50,042 bases of DNA from Lachnospiraceae bacterium (GCA_022787145.1 JALFVM010000032.1:1-50042); one strand, 5' to 3'; positions 1 through 9,851 are shown, counted from the stretch's first letter. The notes: generated by a model from the sequence alone, not told the origin. Numbers and translations: made by a program.

Positions 1-14
1 TTTTCGAGCATAGC

Positions 15-70
15 GATTGCTCGCGACGCACTGTTTGAGCACTGCGTGCGAGTTTGCGTCAAGAGCAATC
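15..70. repeat. Long imperfect hairpin at the left edge
   Basis: Two nested inverted repeats are visible: GATTGCTC (15-22) pairs with GAGCAATC (63-70), and GACGCA (25-30) pairs with TGCGTC (55-60). The intervening bases are GC-rich and can pair further. No gene covers this stretch convincingly. It may be an intergenic palindromic repeat, or a terminator of a gene left of the window, although no T-run follows. Its extent to the left is unknown. Confidence 0.4.
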
Positions 71-142
71 TATAAGCGGCGCAGAAAAAGCAAGAAAATC
101 GACATGCCTGCGCTGGGATATCCCTCTCGGATGAAAGGCGGG

Positions 143-223
143 CATGAAAAAACTCCGGAAGTAATCCCCCAACCTCTGCCGGTGGAAAGTGCTCCGTTGA
201 CCAGGAAAGTGGTGCACATACGA
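143..223. repeat. Interspersed repeat of about 80 bp, copy 1
   Basis: This 81-bp stretch matches 22784-22862 closely. Both begin CATGAAAAAACTCCGGAAG and end in GTTGACCAGGAAAGTGGTGC followed by ACATACGA; the differences cluster in the middle. Outside these limits the two loci do not match. Here the copy is intergenic, upstream of thiE. In copy 2 the same bases supply the last codons and the stop of a cyclase-family gene. No transposase is nearby. The family is not recognised. Confidence 0.7.
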
Positions 224-268
224 GGATGCGTGAAATAAAAAATAAGGGCAGAAAAATATTTGAGAATA

Positions 269-297
269 TTGTAACCAAACAGCAGACGTAGTATAAT
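269..297 (+). promoter_or_regulatory. Probable sigma-A promoter of thiE
   Basis: TTGTAA (269-274) and TATAAT (292-297) are separated by 17 bp. Transcription would start near 304, at the foot of the hairpin at 301-327. No TPP (THI-box) riboswitch was found between this promoter and thiE. Confidence 0.6.
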
Positions 298-300
298 GTC

Positions 301-330
301 AGCGGGTATGCTTTGGGCATATCCGCTTTT
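301..330 (+). other. Hairpin with short T-run in the thiE leader
   Basis: AGCGGGTATGC (301-311) pairs over 11 bp, with one G-U pair, with GCATATCCGCT (317-327) around a 5-nt loop, and a T-run of four follows. It lies at the predicted transcription start, so it is more likely a 5' stabilising or attenuating structure for thiE than the terminator of an upstream gene. Both readings are inferences. Confidence 0.4.
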
Positions 331-354
331 GTAATGTGGAAAAAGGAGAAGCTT

Positions 355-996
355 ATGAACTGTAAGAAAGAAGATATGCTGCTGTATGCAGTGACAGATA
401 GAAGCTGGCTGAATGGGGAATCTCTGTACAGTCAGGTGGAGAATGCTTTGAAGGGCGGAGTGACGTTTGTTCAGCTTCGTGAGAAGAATCTCGATCAGGA
501 ACATTTTCTGGAAGAGGCAAAAGAAATCAAAGAGCTTTGCAGAAAGTATCACGTTCCGTTTGTAATCAATGACAACGTGGAGATTGCCGCTGCGATTGAT
601 GCGGATGGCGTTCATGTGGGACAAAGTGACATGGAAGCTGGGGATGTGCGTGCAAAGCTCGGCAAAAATAAAATCATCGGTGTGACGGCAAAGACGGTAG
701 AGCAGGCACTGCTGGCAGAGAAAAGAGGCGCAGATTATCTTGGCGTGGGAGCTGTTTTTCACACAGGTTCCAAGGCAGATGCGAAAGAAATCAGCCATGA
801 GACGTTCAAAGAAATCTGTGCAGCAGTCAAGATCCCTGTGGTGGCAATCGGGGGAATCAGCAAAGACAATGTGATGCAGCTTGCGGGCTATGGAATGGAC
901 GGAATTGCTGTCATCAGCGGCATTTTTGCACAGCCGGATATAGAGGAGGCTGCACGAAACCTTAAAAAGCTGACAATCGAAATGCTATCTTATTAG
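355..996 (+). CDS. thiE: Thiamine-phosphate synthase ThiE
   Basis: The 213-residue protein joins hydroxymethylpyrimidine diphosphate to thiazole phosphate to form thiamine phosphate in the cytosol. It shows the family TIM-barrel motifs: QLREKN near residue 40, INDN, DGVHVGQSD, the GADYLGVGAVF segment and the phosphate-binding AIGGI. The ATG at 355 is preferred over the upstream in-frame ATG at 313 because AAGGAG lies just before it and because the upstream extension falls inside the leader hairpin. Length matches the family. It opens a thiE-thiD-cytX group whose products salvage pyrimidine precursor and build thiamine. Hairpins lie between thiE and thiD, so linkage of the two is likely but not certain. 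Confidence 0.93.
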   Translation: MNCKKEDMLLYAVTDRSWLNGESLYSQVENALKGGVTFVQLREKNLDQEHFLEEAKEIKELCRKYHVPFVINDNVEIAAAIDADGVHVGQSDMEAGDVRAKLGKNKIIGVTAKTVEQALLAEKRGADYLGVGAVFHTGSKADAKEISHETFKEICAAVKIPVVAIGGISKDNVMQLAGYGMDGIAVISGIFAQPDIEEAARNLKKLTIEMLSY

Positions 997-1010
997 GACA
1001 CTGGGAAAAT

Positions 1011-1079
1011 AATCTTTTTGATTTTTATCTGATAAAAGATTTTTTCAGCGGCAGATTGGGGGCACCACCTTCGGCCGCT
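1011..1079 (+). other. Hairpins between thiE and thiD
   Basis: The 116-bp gap holds an AT-only stem, AATCTTTT (1011-1018) with AAAAGATT (1034-1041), followed by five more T. A GC stem follows, AGCGGC (1047-1052) with GCCGCT (1074-1079), then TTT. Either could be a weak terminator or processing site that lowers thiD expression relative to thiE. Neither is a textbook terminator. Confidence 0.3.
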
Positions 1080-1112
1080 TTAGAAAATTAATGCGAAAGC
1101 GAGGAAAAAGAA

Positions 1113-1919
1113 ATGAAAACAGCATTAACAATCGCTGGAAGTGACTCCAGCGGAGGCGCCGGCATCCAGGCAGATATCAAGACAATGATCACAAATGGCG
1201 TGTATGCCATGAGCGCAATCACTGCATTGACTGCACAGAACACAACCGGCGTAACAGGAATCATGGAGGTAACTCCAGAATTTTTAGGAGAACAGTTGGA
1301 TGATATTTTTACCGATATCTATCCGGATGCAGTCAAAATTGGTATGGTAGCGTCCAGCCCATTGATTGAAAAAATTGCAGAAAAGCTGAAACAGTATGAG
1401 GCAAAAAACATCGTAGTAGACCCTGTGATGGTGGCAACGAGCGGATCGAAGCTCATCAGTGATGAGGCGATTGCGACTTTGAAGGAGCATCTGTTTCCAC
1501 TGGCGTGTGTGCTGACACCGAATATTCCGGAGGCAGAGGTTTTGTCCGGCATGTCTGTCAAATCCGAGGAAGATATGATTGCAGCGGCGAAAGCCATCGG
1601 TGATGCGTACCACTGTGCCGTTTTGTGTAAAGGGGGACATCAGTTAAACGATGCGAACGACCTTCTCTATCGTGACGGAGAAATCAAATGGTTCCGTGGA
1701 ACGAGAATTGACAATCCAAACACACATGGAACCGGCTGTACACTCTCGAGTGCGATTGCTTCCAATCTGGCAAAAGGCTTTTCTCTGGATACTTCTGTGG
1801 AGAGAGCGAAAGCATACATATCCGGTGCACTGGCTGCGATGCTTGATCTTGGCAGGGGAAGCGGGCCGATGAATCATGGATTTGACATCAGCGGCGAGTA
1901 CGCAAAGGAGGTACAGTGA
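1113..1919 (+). CDS. thiD: Hydroxymethylpyrimidine (phosphate) kinase ThiD
   Basis: The 268-residue ribokinase-fold enzyme phosphorylates HMP and HMP-phosphate with ATP to give HMP diphosphate, the ThiE substrate. The N-terminal TIAGSDSSGGAGIQADIK is the family signature. VVDPVMVATSG and TPNIPEA sit mid-protein, and the anion-hole and catalytic-Asp motif NTHGTGCTLSSAIASN is near residue 203. AGCGAGGAAAAAG precedes the ATG. The stop codon overlaps the start of the CytX-like permease gene, which implies translational coupling. Fused or PdxK-type versions are excluded by the length. Confidence 0.95.
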   Translation: MKTALTIAGSDSSGGAGIQADIKTMITNGVYAMSAITALTAQNTTGVTGIMEVTPEFLGEQLDDIFTDIYPDAVKIGMVASSPLIEKIAEKLKQYEAKNIVVDPVMVATSGSKLISDEAIATLKEHLFPLACVLTPNIPEAEVLSGMSVKSEEDMIAAAKAIGDAYHCAVLCKGGHQLNDANDLLYRDGEIKWFRGTRIDNPNTHGTGCTLSSAIASNLAKGFSLDTSVERAKAYISGALAAMLDLGRGSGPMNHGFDISGEYAKEVQ

Positions 1920-3109
1920 TGGAGACGAAACGTACCTCTATTTTTGAGAATGGGCTGATCTGGTTCGGTGCCGGTGTCTCGATTGCAGAGATTCTGACGG
2001 GAACATATCTGGCGCCGCTCGGTTTTTCCAAAGGCCTTATGGCGATTATTCTGGGACATATCATCGGCTGTCTGATGCTCTTTCTGGCAGGTGTGATTGG
2101 CGGAAAAGCACGAAGAAGTGCTATGGAAACGGTAAAAATGAGTTTTGGACAGAAAGGAAGCCTTCTCTTTTCTGTGTTGAATGTACTGCAGCTGGTAGGG
2201 TGGACAGCCATTATGATTTATGATGGCGCCCTGGCAGCCGACGGTGTCGTGACAGCGGGAAGATGGATCTGGTGTCTTGTGATTGGCGCTTTGATTATTC
2301 TGTGGATTATGATTGGCATTACGAATCTGGGAAAAGTCAATGTGTTTGCGATGACAGCGCTGTTTATTCTGACGCTGATTTTGTGCAAAGTCATTTTCTT
2401 CAACGGCGGAGTTGTCGGCATGGCGGCAGATGACAGCATGACGTTTGGCGCAGCAGTCGAGTTGTCCGTTGCGATGCCACTGTCCTGGCTGCCACTGATC
2501 AGTGATTACACAAGAGAGGCAAAAGAGCCTGTGAAAGCAACCGCAGCCAGTGCCATTGTTTATGGCGTGGTCAGCTCCTGGATGTACGTCATCGGTATGG
2601 GTGCTGCGATTTATACAGGCGAGTATGACATTGCTCAGATTATGCTCAAAGCAGGTCTTGGTATCGTGGGTCTTCTGATTATCATTTTCTCTACGGTTAC
2701 GACAACGTTTCTGGATGCCTGGTCTGCCGGTATTTCCAGTGAGTCTATTGTGGCAAAACTCAAAGGAAAACATGTGGCCGTGGCAGTGACTGTGATTGGT
2801 ACGATTGCAGCGATTATATATCCGATGGATAACATTACGGATTTCCTGTATCTGATCGGTTCGGTGTTTGCACCGATGATCGCGATTCAGATTGCAGACT
2901 TCTTTATCCTGAAGAAGGATACAAGTGAGCGTGAGGTAAATGTTGCAAATCTAGTTGTCTGGGTGGTTGGATTTGTGGCGTATCGCTATCTGATGAACGT
3001 GGATATTCCGATTGGAAATACGCTTCCTGATATGGTGATTACCATCGTATTGTGCATCATCGTTTCCACACTGACAGGGAAAAATCCTGCTGAGAAAACA
3101 AAGAAATAA
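1919..3109 (+). CDS. cytX: CytX-type hydroxymethylpyrimidine permease (NCS1 family)
   Basis: The 396-residue hydrophobic protein has about ten to twelve membrane segments and belongs to the cytosine/purine/thiamine (NCS1) permeases. The N-terminal motif ENGLIWFGAGVSIAEILTGT resembles CytX, the putative HMP importer usually found in thi operons. The ATG at 1919 overlaps the thiD TGA and has AAGGAGG (1905-1911) seven bases upstream. A GTG at 1916 is too close to that site. The context next to thiE and thiD supports HMP uptake rather than cytosine uptake, but specificity is inferred. A strong terminator follows at 3119-3160. Confidence 0.88.
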   Translation: METKRTSIFENGLIWFGAGVSIAEILTGTYLAPLGFSKGLMAIILGHIIGCLMLFLAGVIGGKARRSAMETVKMSFGQKGSLLFSVLNVLQLVGWTAIMIYDGALAADGVVTAGRWIWCLVIGALIILWIMIGITNLGKVNVFAMTALFILTLILCKVIFFNGGVVGMAADDSMTFGAAVELSVAMPLSWLPLISDYTREAKEPVKATAASAIVYGVVSSWMYVIGMGAAIYTGEYDIAQIMLKAGLGIVGLLIIIFSTVTTTFLDAWSAGISSESIVAKLKGKHVAVAVTVIGTIAAIIYPMDNITDFLYLIGSVFAPMIAIQIADFFILKKDTSEREVNVANLVVWVVGFVAYRYLMNVDIPIGNTLPDMVITIVLCIIVSTLTGKNPAEKTKK

Positions 3110-3118
3110 TGCAAAGAT

Positions 3119-3160
3119 AACAGAGAATACTGTGAAAAATGACGTATTCTCTGTTTTTTT
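3119..3160 (+). terminator. Rho-independent terminator after cytX
   Basis: AACAGAGAATAC (3119-3130) pairs perfectly over 12 bp with GTATTCTCTGTT (3144-3155), followed by more T. It closes the thi operon. Confidence 0.92.
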
Positions 3161-3198
3161 ATGCGAAAAAAATTGTGAAAAAATGAACGAAAAAAAAC

Positions 3199-3227
3199 TT
3201 GAATCTTTAAAATGAAAGGACTATGAT
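3199..3227 (+). promoter_or_regulatory. Probable promoter of the atp operon
   Basis: TTGAAT (3199-3204) and TATGAT (3222-3227) are 17 bp apart in an A-rich stretch upstream of atpB. A small hairpin (CGATGT with ACATCG, about 3242-3271) lies in the resulting leader. Confidence 0.6.
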
Positions 3228-3334
3228 AATAAACAAAAAAACGATGTGTATTTTATACAAAAAACATCGCTTCTATTTGTCTATTTCTAACAAATCCTAT
3301 GATTTGCCGGAATGAGAGGAAAGGAGGTAGAACT

Positions 3335-4027
3335 ATGGAGAATCTGTCACAAGAACTGCTGGAAGGATTGAATTGTGAAACTGTATTTACAATTCCTGTT
3401 TTTGGTGGAATTCCTGTTTCGGAATCTGTAGTAGTCACCTGGATTATCATGGCTGTTATGACCATACTTTCCATCTGTCTGATACAGAACCTGAAAGTGG
3501 AGAATCCCGGAAAAAAGCAGCTGGTTCTTGAGTCAGCACTTGCTACGGTCAACCATTTCTTTGAAGATATTCTCGGAGAAAACGGAAAGCAGTATATTCC
3601 GTATCTGGTGAGCACGGCAATCTATATCGCCATATCAAATCTAATTGGTTATTTTGGATTGAAGCCCCCCACAAAAGATCTGAATGTAACGGCTGCACTG
3701 GCTTTGATGAGTATCTTTTTGATTGAGTACAGTGGATTCCATCAGAAAGGATGCAAAAAATGGCTGAAAAGCTTTGCAGAACCGGCGCCGATTATGGTAC
3801 CGATGAACATACTGGAAATTGCCATTCGTCCATTGTCGCTTTGCATGCGACTGTTTGGTAACGTCCTTGGATCTTATGTAGTCATGAAATTAATCGAAAT
3901 CATCTGTCCGCTGATTATTCCACTTCCGTTCAGTTTGTATTTCGATTTGTTTGATGGTTTGATTCAGACCTTTGTATTTGTATTTTTGACTGCCTTGTTT
4001 ATCAAGGAATCAGTCGAAACAGAGTAA
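3335..4027 (+). CDS. atpB: ATP synthase subunit a (AtpB)
   Basis: The 230-residue membrane protein is the Fo stator subunit that provides the two ion half-channels against the c-ring. Five or six hydrophobic segments are present. The essential arginine sits in SLCMRLFGNVLGS near residue 170, and the C-terminal helix FDGLIQTFVFVFLTALFI is typical. The ATG at 3335 follows AAAGGAGG with good spacing; an in-frame ATG at 3299 has none. It is the first gene of an otherwise standard operon; no atpI was seen upstream. Unusually, a 185-bp MITE separates it from atpE. Confidence 0.95.
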   Translation: MENLSQELLEGLNCETVFTIPVFGGIPVSESVVVTWIIMAVMTILSICLIQNLKVENPGKKQLVLESALATVNHFFEDILGENGKQYIPYLVSTAIYIAISNLIGYFGLKPPTKDLNVTAALALMSIFLIEYSGFHQKGCKKWLKSFAEPAPIMVPMNILEIAIRPLSLCMRLFGNVLGSYVVMKLIEIICPLIIPLPFSLYFDLFDGLIQTFVFVFLTALFIKESVETE

Positions 4028-4041
4028 CACAAAAAATTATT

Positions 4042-4226
4042 ATGATTACAGTGTCAAAAGGTATTCTCCACGTCATGCTTGCATGTAAGTGGAGGTATAC
4101 CTTATTGACCCGCCCCACATGAGCAAGAAGTGGGGCGGGGGCCCCATGGATTGCGAATGCGGGGCAGGATTGTGGAAGTGCGTAGCACGAAACAATCCGT
4201 AATCAAGGTTTTGACACCTAAATCAT
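4042..4226. mobile_element. 185-bp MITE, copy 1, between atpB and atpE
   Basis: The element is flanked by the direct 4-bp repeat TATT (4038-4041 and 4227-4230). Its ends are inverted repeats of the form ATGATT-N3-GTGTCAAAA. An identical-length copy at 17799-17983 differs at only three positions. Inside are three hairpins: a TCTCCAC/GTGGAGG stem, a CGCCCCAC/GTGGGGCG stem, and a GGATTGT...GTGC/GCAC...ACAATCC stem. There is no room for a transposase, so it must have been moved in trans. It lies inside the atp transcript 36 bp upstream of atpE and could affect RNA processing or the a:c ratio. Confidence 0.9.
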
Positions 4227-4262
4227 TATTATGAAAAGATGAAAAAACAGGAGGAAAACATT

Positions 4263-4487
4263 ATGACAACACTTATCGCAATTGGAGCAGGTATCGCAGT
4301 ATTGACAGGTATCGGAGCAGGTATCGGAATCGGTATAGCAACGGGAAAAGCAACGGATGCAATCGCAAGACAGCCGGAGGCAGAGAGCAAGATTTCCAAA
4401 TCCTTACTTCTCGGATGTGCGCTGGCAGAGGCAACCGCGATTTATGGTTTCGTTATTGCGCTGCTGATCATCATTATGTTGAAATAA
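4263..4487 (+). CDS. atpE: ATP synthase subunit c (AtpE)
   Basis: The 74-residue proteolipid forms the rotor ring. It has two hydrophobic helices joined by the conserved polar loop ARQPEA, with a glycine-rich first helix (GIGAGIGIGIATGK) and the ion-binding glutamate in ALAEATAIYGF in the second. The Gln seen in the first helix of Na+-binding rings is Ile here and the Ser after the Glu is Ala, so proton coupling seems more likely than sodium; this is inference. AGGAGG (4249-4254) sets the start at 4263 rather than the ATG at 4239. The MITE ends 36 bp upstream, so the ribosome binding site is intact. Confidence 0.95.
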   Translation: MTTLIAIGAGIAVLTGIGAGIGIGIATGKATDAIARQPEAESKISKSLLLGCALAEATAIYGFVIALLIIIMLK

Positions 4488-4517
4488 AAAAATAAGCAGG
4501 AAAGGCAGGTAACCGAA

Positions 4518-5018
4518 ATGGTAAGTATTGACATCAATCTTGTCTTCACGATTATTAACCTGATTGTTTTCTATCTTCTTATGAAAAAATTCCTGATTGC
4601 TCCGATTAACGGGATTATGGAAAAAAGAGAGCATATGATTGAGCAGCAGATGGAGCAGGCGCGTCAGACACAGGCGGATGCCGCTTCGTTAAAAGAAGAA
4701 TATAAGGAGGCGCTCAGAGGCGCACAGGCAGAGAGTGCCCAGATGATAGAAAATGCCAGGGAAAATGCCAAAAAGGAATACGATCGTATTTTGGAGGATG
4801 CCAGCAAAAAATCTGCCAAAATGCTGGAGGATTCCAGAAAAACAATAGAAAGAGAACGCGAGCAGACCTTGCAGGATATGCAGTCTCAGATTGCACAGCT
4901 TGCTATCGCTGCTGTCGGGAAAGTGCTTCCGGGAGAAATCACCCAGGAGGACAACAACCGATATTACGAACGTTTTCTGAAGGAAGCAGGTGAGACTGGT
5001 GAAGCAGGCAGCCATTAA
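4518..5018 (+). CDS. atpF: ATP synthase subunit b (AtpF)
   Basis: The 166-residue peripheral-stalk subunit has one N-terminal membrane helix (residues about 5-22, INLVFTIINLIVFYLLMKKF). A long charged coiled coil rich in Glu, Lys, Ala and Gln follows and binds delta and F1. A single b gene is present, so the stalk should be a homodimer. AGGAAAGGCAGG precedes the ATG. Its 3' end overlaps the atpH start by 29 bp, consistent with coupled translation. Confidence 0.93.
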   Translation: MVSIDINLVFTIINLIVFYLLMKKFLIAPINGIMEKREHMIEQQMEQARQTQADAASLKEEYKEALRGAQAESAQMIENARENAKKEYDRILEDASKKSAKMLEDSRKTIEREREQTLQDMQSQIAQLAIAAVGKVLPGEITQEDNNRYYERFLKEAGETGEAGSH

Positions 5019-5496
5019 TTATGCAAAGGCTTTGTTTGAAACGGGAATTGCACAGAGTATTGTAAAACAGGCAGAAGAGATTTACAGTCAGTCCCCGCAG
5101 CTTCCGATGATACTAGAAAGTCCTGTCGTGGATTATGAAAAAAAAGCAAGGACAATTGAGCGGATCTTTCCCGCAGAAATATGGAATTTTTTAAAACTGG
5201 TTTGTTATAACAGAAAAGCAGCTTATCTGAAAGAGATGTTTCAGGCGTATGACAGCCTGAAAAAGGAAGAGCAGTCCATTTTGACAGCGACACTTTTTTA
5301 TGTGACAAAGCCGGAAGATACTTATATAGAACAGATGAAAGAATTTTTGCGCAGAAAATACCAGCGGGACAAGGTGGAGCTTTTGCTGGTGCAGGATACC
5401 AGTCTGATGGGTGGTTTTTTGCTGCAGGCAGGAAATCAGCAGTATGACAACAGTGTCCGCGGTGCATTGCAGCAGCTGCAGCAGAAATTCATGTGA
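4990..5496 (+). CDS. atpH: ATP synthase subunit delta (AtpH)
   Basis: The 168-residue subunit ties the b stalk to the top of F1. The N-terminal YAKALFETG segment and the C-terminal pattern with [13 protein letters not shown] and the final helix [12 protein letters not shown] are typical of the OSCP/delta family. The GTG at 4990 with AGGAAG just upstream is the most likely start; a second GTG at 4999 cannot be excluded. The gene overlaps atpF and abuts atpA. Confidence 0.9.
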   Translation: MRLVKQAAINYAKALFETGIAQSIVKQAEEIYSQSPQLPMILESPVVDYEKKARTIERIFPAEIWNFLKLVCYNRKAAYLKEMFQAYDSLKKEEQSILTATLFYVTKPEDTYIEQMKEFLRRKYQRDKVELLLVQDTSLMGGFLLQAGNQQYDNSVRGALQQLQQKFM

Positions 5497-5519
5497 AAAA
5501 CGTATGCGGAGGTGAGAAA

Positions 5520-7025
5520 GTGAGTGTGATTAGTTCGGATGAAATTATATCCATTTTAAAAGAAGAAATCGATAATTTTGATATGGTAACCAAAGAACAG
5601 GAGACAGGAACGGTCATTTCCGTTGGAGACGGCATTGCGACTGTTTATGGAATTGACCATGCCATGTACGGAGAAATTGTGATATTTGAGAATGGTGTTA
5701 AGGGAATGGTGCAGGATATCCGCAAAAATGAGATTGGATGTATCGTATTCGGAAAAGACACAGGAATCCATGAAGGCACAAAAGTAACACGTACAAAACG
5801 GCAGGCTGGTATTTCTGTCAGTGAGGCCTGTCTTGGAAGAGTTCTGGACTCTCTCGGAGCACCGATTGACGGAAAAGGTTCGATTCCGGAAGGAGAGTAT
5901 CGGCCGATTGAAAATCCGGCACCGAGTATTGTGGAAAGAAAGTCTGTCAGCGTCCCGTTGGAGACTGGAATTCTTGCAATTGATTCCATGTTTCCGATTG
6001 GACGTGGACAGCGAGAATTGATCATCGGTGACAGACAGACCGGTAAGACATCGATTGCCACAGACACGATTTTGAATCAGAAAGGCAAAGATGTGATCTG
6101 TGTATACGTTGCCATCGGTCAGAAAGCCTCTACCGTGGCAAGAATCGTATCCACATTTACGAAAAATGATGCCATGGATTACACGGTTGTGATTGCTTCT
6201 ATGGCGAGTGATCCGGCTTCTTTGCAGTATGTGGCTCCTTATGCGGGAACTGCGATTGCAGAATACTTTATGAGCAAAGGAAAAGACGTACTGATTGTTT
6301 ACGATGATTTGTCAAAGCATGCAGTTGCCTATCGTGCACTGTCTCTGCTTCTGGAGCGTTCACCAGGACGAGAGGCATACCCTGGAGATGTCTTTTATCT
6401 GCATTCCAGACTGCTGGAGCGTTCCAGTCGTTTGAACGAGGCTGCAGGCGGCGGTTCCATCACTGCACTCCCGATCATTGAGACACAGGATGGAGATGTG
6501 TCAGCCTACATTCCAACCAATGTCATTTCTATTACAGATGGTCAGATTTTCCTGGAAAGTGATTTGTTTTTCTCTGGTATGCGTCCGGCGGTAAATGTGG
6601 GTCTGTCGGTATCGCGTGTCGGTGGTGCGGCACAGACCAAGGCGATGAAAAAAGCAGCAGGAAGCATTCGTATTGATCTGGCGCAGTATCGTGAGATGGA
6701 AGTATTTACCCAGTTCAGTTCCGATTTGGATGATACGACAAAAGAGCAGCTTGCATATGGAAAAGGATTGATGGAACTTTTAAAGCAGCCTCTCGGACAT
6801 CCGCTCAGTCTGAGCGAGCAAGTCCTGACGCTGGTGCTTGCGACGAACAAGGTTATGCTGGACGTAGAAGTGAAGAAAATCAAACAGTTCCAGAAAGGAA
6901 TTCTGGAGTTCTTCCAGACAGAACATACAGAAATCGTCAAGGAGATTGAAGAGACGAAACAGTTATCCGATGAGCTGAAGGAGAAGATTCTGAAGGCTGC
7001 TGAAGAGTACAAGAGCAGGTGTTAA
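5520..7025 (+). CDS. atpA: ATP synthase subunit alpha (AtpA)
   Basis: The 501-residue F1 subunit binds nucleotide at the non-catalytic sites. The P-loop GDRQTGKT, the [12 protein letters not shown] region and the signature segment [22 protein letters not shown] followed by ITDGQIFLE are all present, and the length is normal. The GTG at 5520 is chosen because GGAGG lies seven bases upstream. An in-frame GTG at 5493 would overlap the atpH stop and has no ribosome binding site. It is transcribed with its neighbours. Confidence 0.96.
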   Translation: MSVISSDEIISILKEEIDNFDMVTKEQETGTVISVGDGIATVYGIDHAMYGEIVIFENGVKGMVQDIRKNEIGCIVFGKDTGIHEGTKVTRTKRQAGISVSEACLGRVLDSLGAPIDGKGSIPEGEYRPIENPAPSIVERKSVSVPLETGILAIDSMFPIGRGQRELIIGDRQTGKTSIATDTILNQKGKDVICVYVAIGQKASTVARIVSTFTKNDAMDYTVVIASMASDPASLQYVAPYAGTAIAEYFMSKGKDVLIVYDDLSKHAVAYRALSLLLERSPGREAYPGDVFYLHSRLLERSSRLNEAAGGGSITALPIIETQDGDVSAYIPTNVISITDGQIFLESDLFFSGMRPAVNVGLSVSRVGGAAQTKAMKKAAGSIRIDLAQYREMEVFTQFSSDLDDTTKEQLAYGKGLMELLKQPLGHPLSLSEQVLTLVLATNKVMLDVEVKKIKQFQKGILEFFQTEHTEIVKEIEETKQLSDELKEKILKAAEEYKSRC

Positions 7026-7028
7026 CGT

Positions 7029-7949
7029 ATGGAAAATATGAAGGAAATCCAAAACCGAATCAGAAGTGTAAAGGACACCATGAAAATTACAAATGCCATG
7101 TACATGATTTCCAGCACAAAACTGCAGAAGGCTAAAAAGACATTACAGGATGCAGAGCCGTATTTTTATACGTTGCAAAATACGATTCAGAGAATTTTGC
7201 GCCATGTTCCTGATTTGGAAAACCCGTATTTTGATGTGCGAACCCATATCAAAAAAGGAATGCGCCAGGTTGGCTTTCTGGTAATCACCGGTGATAAAGG
7301 ACTGGCAGGTGCCTACAATCAGAATGTATTTAAGCTGGCCGAAGAAGAGATGGATAAACGTGTTTACACGAGACTGTATGTAGTCGGACAGCAGGGAATG
7401 CACTATTTTCCGAAGAAAGGACTGTTCATCGAAGAAAGCTTTCATTATACGGCACAAAATCCGACGATTGACAGAGCCAGAAAAATCGGAATGACTTTAT
7501 TTGAGCAGTTTATCAATGGTGAGCTGGATGAAGTGTATGTCATTTATACCAGAATGATTAATTCCATGCAGATGGTGGCTGAGAAAAAACAGCTGCTTCC
7601 TCTGCACAGAGAAAATTTTATGGAAGATTCTGCGATGAGTGAGGAAATGCGTAAATACATCCGTGAACATCAGTCCAAGCCATTTCCAATGTTTCCGTCA
7701 CCGGAGGCAGTGATGAATACGGTCATTCCCAATTATTTGATTGGATTCATTTATGGTGCACTCGTGGAGTCTTTTGCATCGGAGCAGAATTCCAGAGTTA
7801 TGGCGATGGACACTGCGACAAGAAGTGCGAAGGATCTGATTCATGATTTGAATATCAAATACAACCGAGCGCGTCAGGCAAGCATTACCCAGGAAATTAC
7901 AGAGATTGTGGGCGGTGCCAGAGCGCAGAAGGGAAAAGGTGAAAAATAG
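7029..7949 (+). CDS. atpG: ATP synthase subunit gamma (AtpG)
   Basis: The 306-residue central rotor shaft has the N-terminal signature EIQNRIRSVKDTMKITNAM and the C-terminal helix NRARQASITQEITEIVGGA, which together form the coiled coil turning inside alpha3beta3. GDKGLAGAYNQNVF marks the conserved globular part. It is about 15-20 residues longer than the commonest forms. It starts 3 bp after atpA and ends directly before atpD. Confidence 0.96.
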   Translation: MENMKEIQNRIRSVKDTMKITNAMYMISSTKLQKAKKTLQDAEPYFYTLQNTIQRILRHVPDLENPYFDVRTHIKKGMRQVGFLVITGDKGLAGAYNQNVFKLAEEEMDKRVYTRLYVVGQQGMHYFPKKGLFIEESFHYTAQNPTIDRARKIGMTLFEQFINGELDEVYVIYTRMINSMQMVAEKKQLLPLHRENFMEDSAMSEEMRKYIREHQSKPFPMFPSPEAVMNTVIPNYLIGFIYGALVESFASEQNSRVMAMDTATRSAKDLIHDLNIKYNRARQASITQEITEIVGGARAQKGKGEK

Positions 7950-9359
<1,410 letters not shown>

Positions 9360-9364
9360 TGTAG

Positions 9365-9775
9365 ATGGGTAGTTTTTTTCTGGATGTACTTGCCAGTGAC
9401 CGGAAATTTTTCCGTGGAAAAGTAAGTGCACTGGTGATTCCCTGTGAGGATGGTGAAAAAGAAATCCTGGCTCATCACGAGGATATGCTGATCGCAGTCA
9501 CAAGCGGTGAGATGCGTGCACAGCTTGAGGATGGTCAGTGGACAAGGGCAATCTGCGGACCAGGTTTTGCACAGGTGGCAAACAACCGTGTAACCCTTCT
9601 CGTAGAAACAGCGCTTCGGCCGGAAGAGGTTGATATACAGAGAGCCAAGCGTGCAAAAGAAGAAGCGCAGGAACAGCTTCGCCAGAAGCAGAGTATTCAG
9701 GAGTACAATGCTTCTCAGGCTGCGTTGGCAAGAGCGTTAAGCAGGCTGAAGTATGGCGAAAAAAAATATCGGTAG
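9365..9775 (+). CDS. atpC: ATP synthase subunit epsilon (AtpC)
   Basis: The 136-residue subunit has the N-terminal beta-sandwich (LDVLASDRKFFRGKV, HEDMLIAVTSGEMR) and a C-terminal helical hairpin rich in Ala, Glu and Lys. That hairpin can inhibit ATP hydrolysis. AAAGGAG precedes the start. It is the last atp gene and is followed by a terminator. Confidence 0.94.
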   Translation: MGSFFLDVLASDRKFFRGKVSALVIPCEDGEKEILAHHEDMLIAVTSGEMRAQLEDGQWTRAICGPGFAQVANNRVTLLVETALRPEEVDIQRAKRAKEEAQEQLRQKQSIQEYNASQAALARALSRLKYGEKKYR

Positions 9776-9804
9776 TTTGTTTTATCATAATGATATAGAG
9801 AAAA

Positions 9805-9851
9805 AAGTCATTTGGCAGTCGGGGAAATCCGCCTGCTGAGTGGCTTTTTAT
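9805..9851 (+). terminator. Terminator of the atp operon
   Basis: A 14-bp stem with several G-U pairs forms between 9805-9818 (AAGTCATTTGGCAG) and 9833-9846 (CTGCTGAGTGGCTT), with TTTT immediately downstream. A-rich sequence on the 5' side would also let it act on the opposite strand. Confidence 0.8.

Noticed and set aside
17..238. A 73-codon frame upstream of thiE
   Set aside because: It runs through the left-edge hairpin and the 80-bp repeat and has no ribosome binding site, so it is repeat sequence rather than a gene.
997..1112. A TPP riboswitch between thiE and thiD
   Set aside because: The conserved CTGAGA and ACCTGATCTGG elements are absent; only simple hairpins are present.
1874..2773. 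A 299-codon minus-strand frame opposite cytX
   Set aside because: His/Asn/Gln-rich composition without family features; the + strand encodes a convincing permease.
4239..4262. An upstream ATG that would extend atpE by eight residues
   Set aside because: No ribosome binding site is present; AGGAGG at 4249-4254 lies inside the extension and serves ATG 4263.
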